This document shows, piece by piece, positions 47,396 through 60,100 of a stretch of DNA of 64,000 nucleotides. Location of the stretch: NCBI RefSeq assembly GCF_040958095.1, contig NC_091173.1, positions 19,017,716 to 19,081,715 of the forward strand. Direction: 5' to 3'. This DNA comes from Procambarus clarkii. Taxonomy: Eukaryota; Arthropoda; Malacostraca; Decapoda; Cambaridae. Under the pieces are notes generated by a model. The model did no database searches. It saw only the letters and a program-made list of their open reading frames with translations, and was not told the origin of the DNA. Both the position numbers and the translations under genes were made by a program. The number at the start of each line of letters is the position of its first letter. Within the stretch, counting starts at the first letter, position 1.

Positions 47396-48153
47396 ACGTG
47401 TACCCAGACACAGCTGAGACTTGCTTAACTGTCTTAAGTGAACAGCTTATCAAACAAGAACTGCTGTGTTGCGGTCACTGTACATCTTTTGCATTGCTCT
47501 GTTACTAATTACTTTCTTAATCTGTGATAGACTCTGTGGAATGTAAATGTCTAAATTTCTTCTCTTCTTTTCTTCTTTGCAACTTTTGCAACCTCATCTG
47601 CAATGACAGGTTATATTAAAGATCTTAATCGGACCGCAGTGGATGTGTTTAGCACTATTTTTGCATTAATTTGGACACCTTTTAAATATTATTGATATGA
47701 CAGAAGGGAACATAGCACTGACAGTAGTGTCAATCAATGAACGTGACGTCATAAAGTGGCCGTGAAGAACGATTCGGCAAATCTGGATCTGAGCTCGTCT
47801 TCATGAACGAAACTCGAATTATTGGTTTGTTTTTGAATGGTGGAGGTGAACCTGTAAGGCAGGACCATGTCACTTGATCAACCATATCCACTGCTACAGT
47901 GAATTATTTTTGGCTCATTGTGGGCCATGTTTTTTCCCCTTAGGCAAACCGAGGCTCTGATATACTGCCACATTGTTTCGAGTTCTGTTGGCCTGCCGAG
48001 ACAAGTATATAGGACTCTCGGGGCTTATCTGGGTTCTCAAGGAAAAGTTTTACACATGAATTCTATAGTCTTCGAATGACTGAATGACATGGTTTATAAA
48101 GCCATAATTGCCCGTCGTCGACTAAAGAACTGTGTGTGCTGTTTCTGGAGAAG

Positions 48154-51100
48154 ATGTCAGAAGTAGCAGAGTATGTGAGGAAATTAGGTGAGTGAAGCAG
48201 CAAAATGAGTGGGTGGGGATGGGGGGAGGTTTAGGGAGGTCCTGTACCTTACTGGATGTGCCAATTTAGAACTTTAAAGTCTATGATTCTAAGTTACTGG
48301 ATACAGTCATTTCTTGTGCTATATAGTCGTAATGGCTTGGCGCTTTCCCATAGTAATTTCCTCTTTCCCTTCTCGATAAAGTAAGTATCGAGCATTAAAC
48401 TTAATTTTATGATGTAATAAACATTGAAGGTGTACTGATATTGAAGGTGACGTATTAACGTACTAAATATCGATACTGTACTGCGATATCAGTACTTAAT
48501 ACTTTTTTCATGTTGGAATTGTACCCATCTGTGCAAGAATAACAATAAAATCAAATGGGTTAAAATTTTATCAATACTGTACTGCAAAAATACAGATACC
48601 CATACATTGGCATGGATTATGGTAAAATCGAAAATAAGACATTTCAACACCTCATTTTCTGATTGTCAAAACCATATATATATAGTTAGGTTAAGATGTA
48701 CTATATTATCTTAGGCTGTGTTGGGCCTGTGTACGTTAATTTGGGTTAGATTGAGTTTGCAGACCATCTTGTGTTCGATGTGATTGCAGTTAATTTCGGA
48801 ACATTTTAAATTGTAAAAGAGTAAGCTTTGGAAAAGAACATTACAGAGTTAATGTTCAGTGTATATATATATGTAATTGTAATTAATTAATATATATGTA
48901 GTTGGTACATCTTTTTTTTTTTTTTACGTGTCATTTATTATTCGAAAAATAAAGGGATATTTGCTGTGACTTGGGTATAAAAAAAAAAACACTACTAGAT
49001 CTAAATTCTAGGCAGGGATACCTTCCTCTACTCTATATTGTGTAATCGACCTGCATAAAATAAAATCCATATGATAAAAACTACAGTACTGTTGCATGTA
49101 TTTGAAGATACAGGTGGCTGTTAATTTGAGTAGGTAATATGGATCTGTCATATACTGTAGTTACATCAACCCACTAATTTTTCAACACTTATCCACCATT
49201 TCTGCAATGATGTTTACCTCAATATGCCTGAAGTCCATCATCTCCATATGGGAAAACACCAGCATAACTTGCATGCTGATCACCGTATTCTGTCACCACA
49301 ACTCGTTTGGTAGCTCGTTCATTAGGGAACCACTGAGTATTAAATCTGATATTAATATACAAGGTAACTTGGTGAATTTGCATGCATTGGTGGCATTTTA
49401 AATGATTTTTGAGATACAGTATACTGTGCTAGGTTTTGGTGGTCAGATGGTGCCACTTGGGTTTCTGTGGCATTGGTAGTCGCCTACCTTATATATTAAT
49501 GATACACTTTTCAGGTTGTCTATCAGTACTGTAGCATATGCAGTTTAAGTACTGTACAGCCACCTTAAAACAAGAAAGAGCAAATAATTAAATGTCTACG
49601 TTTGATGATAGAAAAAATTATTTTCCAAAGATATTCGTAATGAACAAGTATCGTAGGAATGTCAAACATTCAAAGTTTTATTTTCATCATTTCAATGGTA
49701 GCTGGACACTAGTGACTGACAGGATACAGATACCTGTGTAATCCAATACAAAACAGATTGTGGGCGACTTCCAATTAAATTTAATGATCGCTTGTTTACA
49801 AAGCCCATTATGGACAATGGTTTTGTACAAACTAAAAGTTTTTTTTGTTTTATATTGATTATTTGCATGTCTGTAATAGGTGTATAAAATTAAACTTAGA
49901 CAAATATTAGAACAACTTTTTATAATCTTTAAATCAGTACTAAAGGAAAGACAGTATACATATTACAGTATTTACATATTATAAATAATCAACACTGGTT
50001 TAAGTTATTTCTGTAGGCTGATAAAGACTAATGGCACGTGAATAGAATGAAAGATACAAAAATGCCAGGAACTTGTCATATGTATTTGCAAAACTTGTTG
50101 AAACATGTATCTAAAGAAGCTTGTTAAAATTAATATTATACCTTTAATTTTTCCATGAATTAGTATGGTACAGTACATAGTTTTTTATGAATTTTGTTGT
50201 AATTGATTCTCATTGTTTTCAGGCAGAAGTATGGCACTTAATCTGTTACTTACAGGTATAGGTAATAAAGGGAGTCCAGAGACTGGTACAGGTACTACAA
50301 TTCTGTTACTTGTATACAGAAACCAAAATAAAGTACTGTACTGTACTGTACTGTACAGTACTAGATTTGCAAATCAATGGAAAATGCCAAGGATATGTGC
50401 TAAACACAGCTTGCTACTTTTCAAAATCACTTTAAAAAAATGCATTTTTATATGCAGTTTGCAATGAAATCACAATGGAGCGATTGGAACTTTATTTTAA
50501 TTTTTTTTACATGGTATTTAGTTTTTCTGTTATGTCTTTCAGCATTTAAAATCTAGTCCAAGGAATGAATGCACAAGCTAGCTCCGTCAAAAGGTTAACC
50601 TTATTTCCAGTTATACTACTGTACCAGATTGAACTTATATTATCTTAGGCTTTCTAGTGCAGTGTGTGTGTGTGTGTATTCATCTAGTTGTATTCACCTA
50701 GTTGTGCTTGCAGGGGTTGAGCGGTATGTGTGTGTGTGTAGGTAAAGCCAAAACTTTGCTTTTCAGACAGTAGCATAAACATTTGTTAAAAAAAATTGAG
50801 CACTGTATTTCTAGGTCTGAGTACTGAATTTTGTTTAATTATAAGAAACTTAAATATATGGCTGTAAATTTTGAATTACAGTGCTGTACTTTTAATACTT
50901 AATTTTTAATTTTTCAGTACACCCTATTGCGGAAGTCCGTAGTCGTGCTCTCGGTTCCCTTCTTCAAAAAGTTGAGCTAAAGTTGGTGACGTGTTGCAGA
51001 CTAAGCCAGCACAAAGACCTACTAGCTAATCTGCTACAGCTACTGGACCTGGGGCCTCACACTCTAAGATCGCAAATTCTGAACTTGCTTTTATTTCTGT

Positions 51101-54100
51101 TTAAGGTAGGAATTCCTGAAGTATGAATTAGAATAATTACAAGATGTTGCGAGTGGATATATATAAATGATAATATAAATGACTACAGTATTTATATTAT
51201 GAATTGCATATACTGTAATTGTATTTTTTAAATTAATTAATTTATCTACCTGGCACAAAAGATGAAATACATTGATTCTGTGAGGAGCTAAATTAAATGA
51301 CATAATTTTGCAGTAGTGTAATGTTGGACCATAAAAACTAACAATTTGCTAATTTCAAAATGTGTGAACTCGAGATTTTTATGGAATTTTAGCACGAGGT
51401 ATTCAAGATTCCGAGATGTGGTATAATCTGTTATTCTCTACAGTACAGCTTAGTAATGGATCAATGAGCACTGGTTTCCTAAGGAAGCATGTTAAGTATC
51501 TAAGAAATATCACGCCATTTGTTTTTGGGCGTATCTTTTTCCAGGATGACTCGGCAAAAAGGCAGTTTATCTATCTTGGTGGGGCTCACTATCTCCGTAG
51601 CTTGAAGGCAACAGCTCCTCTCGATCTTCTGCCAGACATTAACCATCTACTGCAGAAGCTTCAGCATAGTCCATGTCAAGCATCTGAAGAGAGAATTCTT
51701 AGAGTGAGCTTCCTTATTTAATTAGTATAGTTCTTTGCATTCAGTAATCCATTTTTCTTGTAGGGACACTTAACTAGGCACACATTATTCTTTTGGCTCT
51801 CAGTCTAAAAATTAAATCTATTACTTCACTACTGATTAAATATACAGTACATGTACATGAATATCATGGATACTGTATTTGACATTTTTGCTGTTTTTAA
51901 TTGGCGTGTTAGAGTACAATTACCTGACAAGCATTTGCTTGACAGATCAGAATATGAAATTCTTATTTAAAATATGTGAGGAGCATTCAACAGGATTTAG
52001 TCCCAACAAGTTAGGAGAGTTCCCATTGGAAACAAAGCATTCAAGATGTAAATTGGAGACTTAGATACTTACTCAATGGGTTGGCTGTTCGTGCAATGTA
52101 TTGTTTATTACACATAAATTTCAGTGTGACTTAGTGGCTGCAAATTAAGGATGTATAATTCTACACCTAAATCATGTTACATGGAAAAGAAGCACCCTGA
52201 ACTTTAGATCTTTTTTTCCCCTGACAGTCACCAGAGTTTCATCAGCTACACGTGGAAGAGGAGCCACAGAGAGCAGCATCAATAAACAGTTCAGAATACA
52301 GCTTTGCATTTGCAAATAATCATGGCGCTAATATTTATGAAATGGGGTGAGTTGTGAACGTGGTGATTTTAGTATACATGAGATGGCAGTGAAAGGATGC
52401 ATTATTAGGCATTTCCTGTAGGGACATTTTAAAGTTTCCTATTGTTTATATATACTTTGAACAGAAATCTGTTGGAAGAAAATATATACAATGTCTTAAA
52501 TTGGAAAATGAAAATGTACACAGTATTAGTTTCAGCTAAACATTGAGATCTGGAGAAATGGTAGCTCCTGTTCTTGTCTTCCAAGACAAAACATTAGAAT
52601 TGTTTATTGAAGTGTAACCTAGATTCAGTGGACTATATAGGACCAACCCCAATTCATTGCAGTGAGGGACTTGTTGTAACTGGAGATAGCTCCATGAGGC
52701 CCATGTTTTTTGACAAAAACTGGGAAATCTTAAAATGAAACAGAATTATAGAATATAGGTTTTAAATATGCTCAATGGCTTTCCCAAGGCCCCAATTCTT
52801 TCTTCTAATGTTATGCTCATCTATGAATATCACTAAAAAAGTGATTGGAGCCATATTAACAGTAACCATTCATATCCTATTATTTCCCATGCTCTATGGG
52901 CTGATTTCACTAAGGCAATCTTTAATGTTTAACCTATGATATGATAGGCAAGTTTTCCACTAACTCTCCCAACATCCTAAGCAAATCCACACATCCTCTG
53001 CTTCAGTTCGTGGAATCGGGCAAATAAATCTGGCCTGGAAAGTGTGTGTTCCAACCTGAGATTTGCCAAATCGAGGTTCTACTGTACTGATAATAAATTA
53101 AGCATGTGAATGATCACTAAATAGATGGTGAATGATCACTAAATTGCACATTTCTTCATATGATATTTAAGTTTGGTTTGTTTAATTGTACAATATGTAT
53201 CATTGCTGAAAGTTCAGAAATAATTACTATATTTCAACATACAGTATTTGTATCAATTAATCTCATGTGGAGCAACTTATAAAGGCATTAATTATGAAAT
53301 AAGTATACTGCCCATATTTTTCACTTTAGATAAGTTCATCAATGCTATAGCTACCTAGGTAAATGAAATTGGGGTTCAGGTCCTCAGCACATTTATATGT
53401 GCCTCCATACCGTTTCCACTGCCACTCACAGGATAGGATGCATTATTAGATTGCATAATTGCTGTATCCGTATTATTTTGTAATTGTAGGTAAACGTGAG
53501 TAGCTCAACATTTTTGGTCATATTTTGCTGTGATAATATTTCCAACAGAATTACATGTTATCACATTTTATTTTCATTATCAATAATACTGTAGAGAAAT
53601 ATTTTATTTGTATTTACATAATTATACAGGAATTTGGGTAGTTTTGGGTATATGCACATCTTTCCTTTTTTGGTCATTTGGTTATAAAACAAGTATATTT
53701 CCAGCTTGAAATATGTTATCACATTTAATTTTCCTTGCTAGGAAATTTTTTATATATTATAAGCATAATTATAAGATTTATGTAACTTTTGATAAATGTA
53801 AGTTTGTTTTGTGACCAATAAAAATTCCAGAATGCCCAATAAATAATTCAAAAGTCAAAAACAACTGTCCAGAATGGCCAACAAAAATATCTAAAAGGCC
53901 AAGAAAAATATTAACAAACACCAAACAAAAAACTAAACTGCCCATTTAAAAAAAATAATAATCTGCAAATGTTGTTTTGCAGATTAAAAAACATCCACAA
54001 TTCTAAAAAAAAAAATGCATACTTTATTTTTTTTTCTGGGGGGAGCTATCTTCGCTCCCTTCGGCTCCCCGGAGCTATCCAGGCTGATATGGATATATAT

Positions 54101-57100
54101 TACACTTTGGCATCAGTCAATGTGAACGGAGTTCTAGGCCTACTGGGGGACTGCGAGCCAGAACCTGGCCCCCTTAGAAGAGGCACGAGGAGCAACGGTA
54201 AATAGAAACCCCCCATGTGTTTGGAAGCATTCTATGTCTGCCAGCGACTGGGTCAGGCACCCAGAAAGGTAAGCGCCCCAAAACAAACCCTTATTCTGGT
54301 TAAGAAATTGCTACTGAAAGCCTAGTGGACAGAATTCCCCAAACAAAAACAAGCAAACGAGCATGATGTTACCACATCACCAAACCACATGGGGGTTTCT
54401 ATAGGCCACTGCTGCTCATGCCTCTACTGAGAGGGCCAGGTTCTGGCTCGTGGTCCCCGATAGGCCTAGAACTCCATTCACATTGATGCCGAACTCTAAT
54501 ATATCCACATCAGCCTGGATAGCTCTGGGGAGCCTCCGTGTTTCACCCAGAAAATGGTGTTTCATTACATTCAATGCTGGTTTTTAGTCTTTCTTTGATT
54601 TTACAGTGGTGAAATATTCAATGTCCTGTTTGCTTTTTGTACAGTTATAATGTGGACGGAAGTCGTTTGGATAGTTTGTGTGATGTAACTCTCCAAGAAC
54701 ATTCTGTGACGGACCAAGAATCACCTGTGACATTTACAACCTTTCCATGGCAGGTGTGTATGATTACTGCATTTCTATCATTTACTTCACCTTGTGTTAC
54801 AAGATATCCCAGGTTAGTAGTGTTTCAAAAACTTACCTTGAATATATTAATGGTTTGTAATTATTATTTTTTTAATCACCTGGCTACTAATGTCTTAAAA
54901 ATTAGTAGTAATGTACTAGAAAAATTAGTAGTAATGTCTTAAAAATTAAAAAGTAATGTCTGGCTACTAAAAGTAGGTTTTTGGCTACTAATGTCTTAAA
55001 ACACAGAATTGAAAAAGGCTCTTCTCATGCCACAGGCCTTTGTGTGCCCCACCATGGCTACTGCAGACATTTGATAACGTGGCAAAACAAATTTTCATGC
55101 TCCATGTTTTAATAGTTTAGTAATCTTTTTCTAATTTTGTTGCATATATATAAAAGAAAATGCTGAAATCTTAGTGCTTTCATATCATCATTAATCTAAT
55201 ATTATCAAGATGCTTGAGGGACTTTATGCAATTACCTTTGAGCTGTTGTTCTTATAATTTTTAAAGTAGACTTTATTTTTGTTTGAATAAGTTTTGTAAG
55301 AATTTTTGGTAGGTACATTAATGCCCACATAGTGGATATTAATATACCTATCATATGGAATCATCTTATAGCTTTTTTGTCATAATATTGTGCTGGTTAA
55401 CATCTTGTATGGACTAAGGTAATGATTACCTGATGACAATTTGATGAAATTTGCTTGCCATACAGCCATTCATTCCTGAATTGGTATACACCGAATGATA
55501 TTCCACACACTGTATTGTGACGTTTTCTTCTCAGTTTTCTTTTTCAATGACGTACAGTACAGTGTGAGTGTATATGGTCATTTATATTGTTAAATCAGAT
55601 TCTCATCCATATTATGCTTAGAAATGAATGAGTAAATACGAGCATAATTATTTACAAGTTACGCTTTCATATTGGAAATACTTGTTTTCAGGCCTTAACA
55701 GGTGTAGATCGGCGAGTGCTGGACTCGACAACGCAGTCACTACTAAGTCACAATGAGGCCGTGGTGGTGGCATCTTTGCATTTTCTCGATGCCGTTGTGC
55801 TTAAAGACTTCCCTCCAGAAGTTCTTCTACAAAGACCAGCAGTTGTACAGGTTTGCATTCATTTGAGCTATGTAGAATATGTGATGAGCATTCAACTTTA
55901 ACATTCAATCAGCAAGAAAATATAACTTAATTATATGTTTTGAGAGCTGGCACATCTTGAATGTGTGCATGTGTTTGTTACATCAATTTATTTTGTTGTG
56001 CATACCTTTATATATATACTCAAAATAGTGTATCTTTATTTATTTATGAGTATAATAGTTTAAAAAACAACTGAATTATTACTCATTAGCTCCTGAGGGT
56101 TTATCTTGAGTCACTCTGCTTTTCTAGACAAAATCACCCAGCTTTTTTAAACGACTTGTAGCCCCCCTTAGTCTCATCTAGATAAATCGCTATTTATTTA
56201 TGTTGAATTTTTAAAACATATCAAGTACGATATCGGTGGTTAATACTGTATGTATTGGTTCAGATACAGTAAGTTTAATCATAGTCCAGTGGGTGTTCAT
56301 TAACACTGACAAACTAACTAAAACATATATTCTAGTATGGACAGTTTATATATCCCTGTATGCATTTGTGTGTGTGTGTGTGTATATAATTACCTAAGTG
56401 TAGTTACAGGATGAGGGCTATGCTCGTGTGTGTGTGTCCAATGATATGGCATAAAAATAAGACAATTACTGCATTGTAACTTATTAATTATACAGTATAA
56501 TTATGGATGAAACTAAGAAAAATTTATCAATGATGCACTTTCTAGAGGTTGATGAGTGTGATGTTAAAAAAAATAAATAGGTGCTTGACTTGAGTGCAAA
56601 GGGTCCATAATGTACTAATACAGTATTTGCAAATGAATTTTTATTTTGCCAGATGTGTAAATTTGTTTAATCACAACTCTACCAGACTGTTTATGGGTGT
56701 ATACAAGAGGAAGGGGAGCATGCTTGGCGTGTGCAAGGTCCTGCGTGCAACTGCTTGTTGAGCCTGACTCGCCTGCTGAGCACTCGAGTTGCACATTTCA
56801 AAGACAAACATCTAACACCAGGAAAGGAACAAGTAAGTCGTTTAAGTAATTGGCTTGGCGGTTGTCTTGTCTCGATGGTGATTTAGTTTAACTGGCAGAG
56901 TTCTAGGCTGGGTACTAAGCGCTTGCTGTTTTGGTGTAGTTTTGTCGCACTTTACTCCGTCATTGTTAAGTTCTGTAACTATTCAATAGTGTACTATATA
57001 TTCCAGATCATCAAGAATAAAAGAAATCTTGTAGTTTTTAATGTGTTTTGAGTGTCTTTAGTAAATATTTGTTGGGTTCATGATTCTGTCCTGAACTGCC

Positions 57101-60100
57101 ATTTAGAAGTGCAAGTAATTTTACATTTATAATTTTAAAAACATGTTGTTCACATTTCTCTAAGAGACTTAGTGCTATTTGTATTATTAGCATTAAATTT
57201 AACCATTACATTAAGACACAAGACAGGTGTGGGTAAATAATAAGATATAATAAGAACAAAAATCAAAAATAAATTTTATATAGATTTTCATTAACCCTTA
57301 CACTGTCCCATGTCTTCCAATTGCCTGGAGAGGATTTAAGATGGCACATTTTATTCAGAAGCCTCCCCCATTCTTGGGGGATGTCATTTAACAAAGAGAC
57401 ATCTGTTGATTGCTTGCCATGTTTTAAAAAACCTGAGAACCTCATTAAAAAGACACAGGTCTGGCACACCATCATCCAGTGACTGAACGAGCAGGGTAAC
57501 CATACTAGGAACCATTGATTATGTGCAAAATTGCAAGGACTTTGATGGACCTGGAAGGTTTCTGATGAAGAGGAATATATGATGTACCAGTTGTTAACTT
57601 GAATATTATCTCTTGAGAATATGAAATGTGCTCCTCTGACATGTGATCTAGTTGAGGACCAGGCTGCTGGGACGTTGAGCCTCGAAATCATCGCAAGGTA
57701 CCCGCAAGGTAATTAAACAACAAGGTGTCTGAAGGATTAGCGTGTGGGTGGTGACTGATATCATGCTGCACTGACGTCAAGTATACTTCCTGTTGCCAAT
57801 TGGAACACTTTTGTTGCAACAACTCGAGCACCTTCTATTTAAAGCGATCTTATTGCAAATTTGATCATGTGAGTTATGAGCATATGCTAATGTTCAAAGT
57901 GTAAGAGAGGTGTGTCAGCTCAGCAGATTAACCATACCTTTTCAATCACAATGAGAAACTGAGGTGAGCAACATCATAATGGTGGATGGTGCTTCACAGC
58001 ACAGCTACATGCAACCCCTCTGTCCTCGACAAGATACAGGACCTTTGTGAGGGTGGGAGCAGGCAGTGAGGAGACACAAAAGTGCAGGAATTACTTTACA
58101 CACAAACATTTTCTCATACTCAACATACTTGTAGATACTCTGCAAATGAAACAATAAAAATATAAATTTTAAATAAAACAAAGCCATTAGATTAGTCAAA
58201 ATAAAAGCTAGCATTACATACCAGACATTATAACTCCTGGTTTTAGCGACTACGAATCTCCAGCACCACGCAGAATCTTTAGCACTTCACTCACCACTGT
58301 ATGTACGATGACCTCCTTGCATGTGTTTATTGACACCGTACAGTGCTGTGTTTCAATACACAATTTGTTTAGAACGATCTTAATAGTGCACTACAAAATT
58401 GGTTGAGTATAGGTGAGGGTGCAGCTTTGGGTGGGTGGTGAAACAACATGGAGGGAGAAAGGGGAGGGGGAGGGGGGGAACACAAGTCTGCCTTGCAGTG
58501 GTGGTTGGGTTAGTTATAGCTGTGTGTGTCGATGTGAAGGGGCTGGTTGCCCACTGTGGATATTGCTCAACTGGGCGTTCATTATTGTTGTGGTAGTAAA
58601 TATTGCCTCGTGTCATTGTGGTACAGTAGTCAATAATGCCTGTTGTGTATATCATTATTTTGATTGTGATGAAATCTTGCCATTAATTTGATAAAACAAA
58701 TGTTTTTTCCCAGGTAACTTGTGTAAAAAATCTTTATTTATAATTGATGTTTGCAATATTTTGGAAAACTCTTGAACGATGTTCAACTGCATCAAATAAA
58801 GTAGTTACTGCTAATGTGAAGAACAATCCAACAGATTACATCACCCGCATCATCAGGAGAGGCTTCTTCAAATTCAGATATTAGTAGAGGTAGCTGCTGT
58901 TCTTTTTATGGTGGCTATATTCGGAACACGGGTATTGATAGCCACATTCCGAATACCAAGGAAAAGGATAACCGGCAACTGGGAGATGGACAAGATAGAA
59001 GCAGCTCCCTCAATAATGTGACTAAGGTGTGTTTTTACACATGGTTTCATCTCTCAGAAATTTTGATTAGCTTTGATTTCTTATGTACATAAAGCCTGTG
59101 TTTATATTTGTGAAGATGTGTGGGATTTTTCGTCACATTTCTATTTATTCCTTAACCCTTAAATTGCGTAAAACATTATATGATATCTTTAGTAACTATC
59201 GATAAATTGTTCACGACATCATATGATGTTTTGGAGTACCGTGCAAGATTTAAAAGTCCCGTGGCTACACAGGGTTCACATCAGGTTCCTCAGGGCTCTA
59301 GTAACCCTCCCCCATCTTGAAAAAGAATCCTGAAACCCTCACTTTCCTTCTAGGGCCTTAGTAAGAAAATGATGACCATCACCATGACACTGGATGTCAA
59401 CGTCACCATCCAGTGTCTGAATGTTTAGGGCAACCGTAGAGGGACACTAAACTTTTAGCAACAGCAAATGAGTGATTACCATGTATATATTTGAGGCAAA
59501 ATGTGTGCTATATGCAATTTTAAGATTATTCACAATAATATATATATACATATATTATAAGCCTAAAGTATGTGTGTGTGTATATATCTATACTTGTATA
59601 TCCATACATACTTATATCTTCAAAGTTATACATAATAGACAGTACCTTTGACATACAAGTACAACCTGTTAGCATGAAAAACTAAATATATAAAGTGAGA
59701 AACAATGAAAATAAATTAACAAAGTTATTCCCATGTGGCACCTTAACTCTTTTCACTTAAATATATACAACTTCTCCAGGCCACTACAGCTAAACTATAA
59801 GAGCTTGAGACTTTTTAATTGGATTTTTGTGCTTCTCGAAGGCTAATTAACAATGTTATAAGAAAAAATGATTTTTTCAGAACAATTTTTTTCTTGAGCA
59901 CATAGGGGTATGTAAGCTATTAAGTTAGCAGTCTAAGGGTTAAAGGGATTAGTCATTAAGGAATGAATCCAAAAGGGTGTTTTTTTTTCTGTGGGGGAGC
60001 CCCATCGGCTTCTCGGAGCTATCCAGGCTGATATGCTAATGTCAGACTTTGGCACCAGTCATGTGTATGGAGTTCTGTGGGCCTACCGGGGACCACAAGC

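Larger units (their letters stand above)
45188..48153. promoter_or_regulatory. Intergenic region between divergent MINPP1 and RTTN start codons
   Basis: It must hold the 5' UTRs and promoters of both genes, if neither has a far upstream exon. It also carries the pogo/Tigger relic, a tRNA-like fragment, a LINE end and the 47266 repeat. I find no clear TATA box or CpG island. Positions 46720-46830 are locally GC-richer and could be promoter-proximal. Confidence 0.4.

Noticed and set aside
57263..57691. 142-codon minus-strand open frame in an RTTN intron
   Set aside because: No domain, antisense to RTTN, and it overlaps a SINE tail fragment and a TTAACCC-type end.
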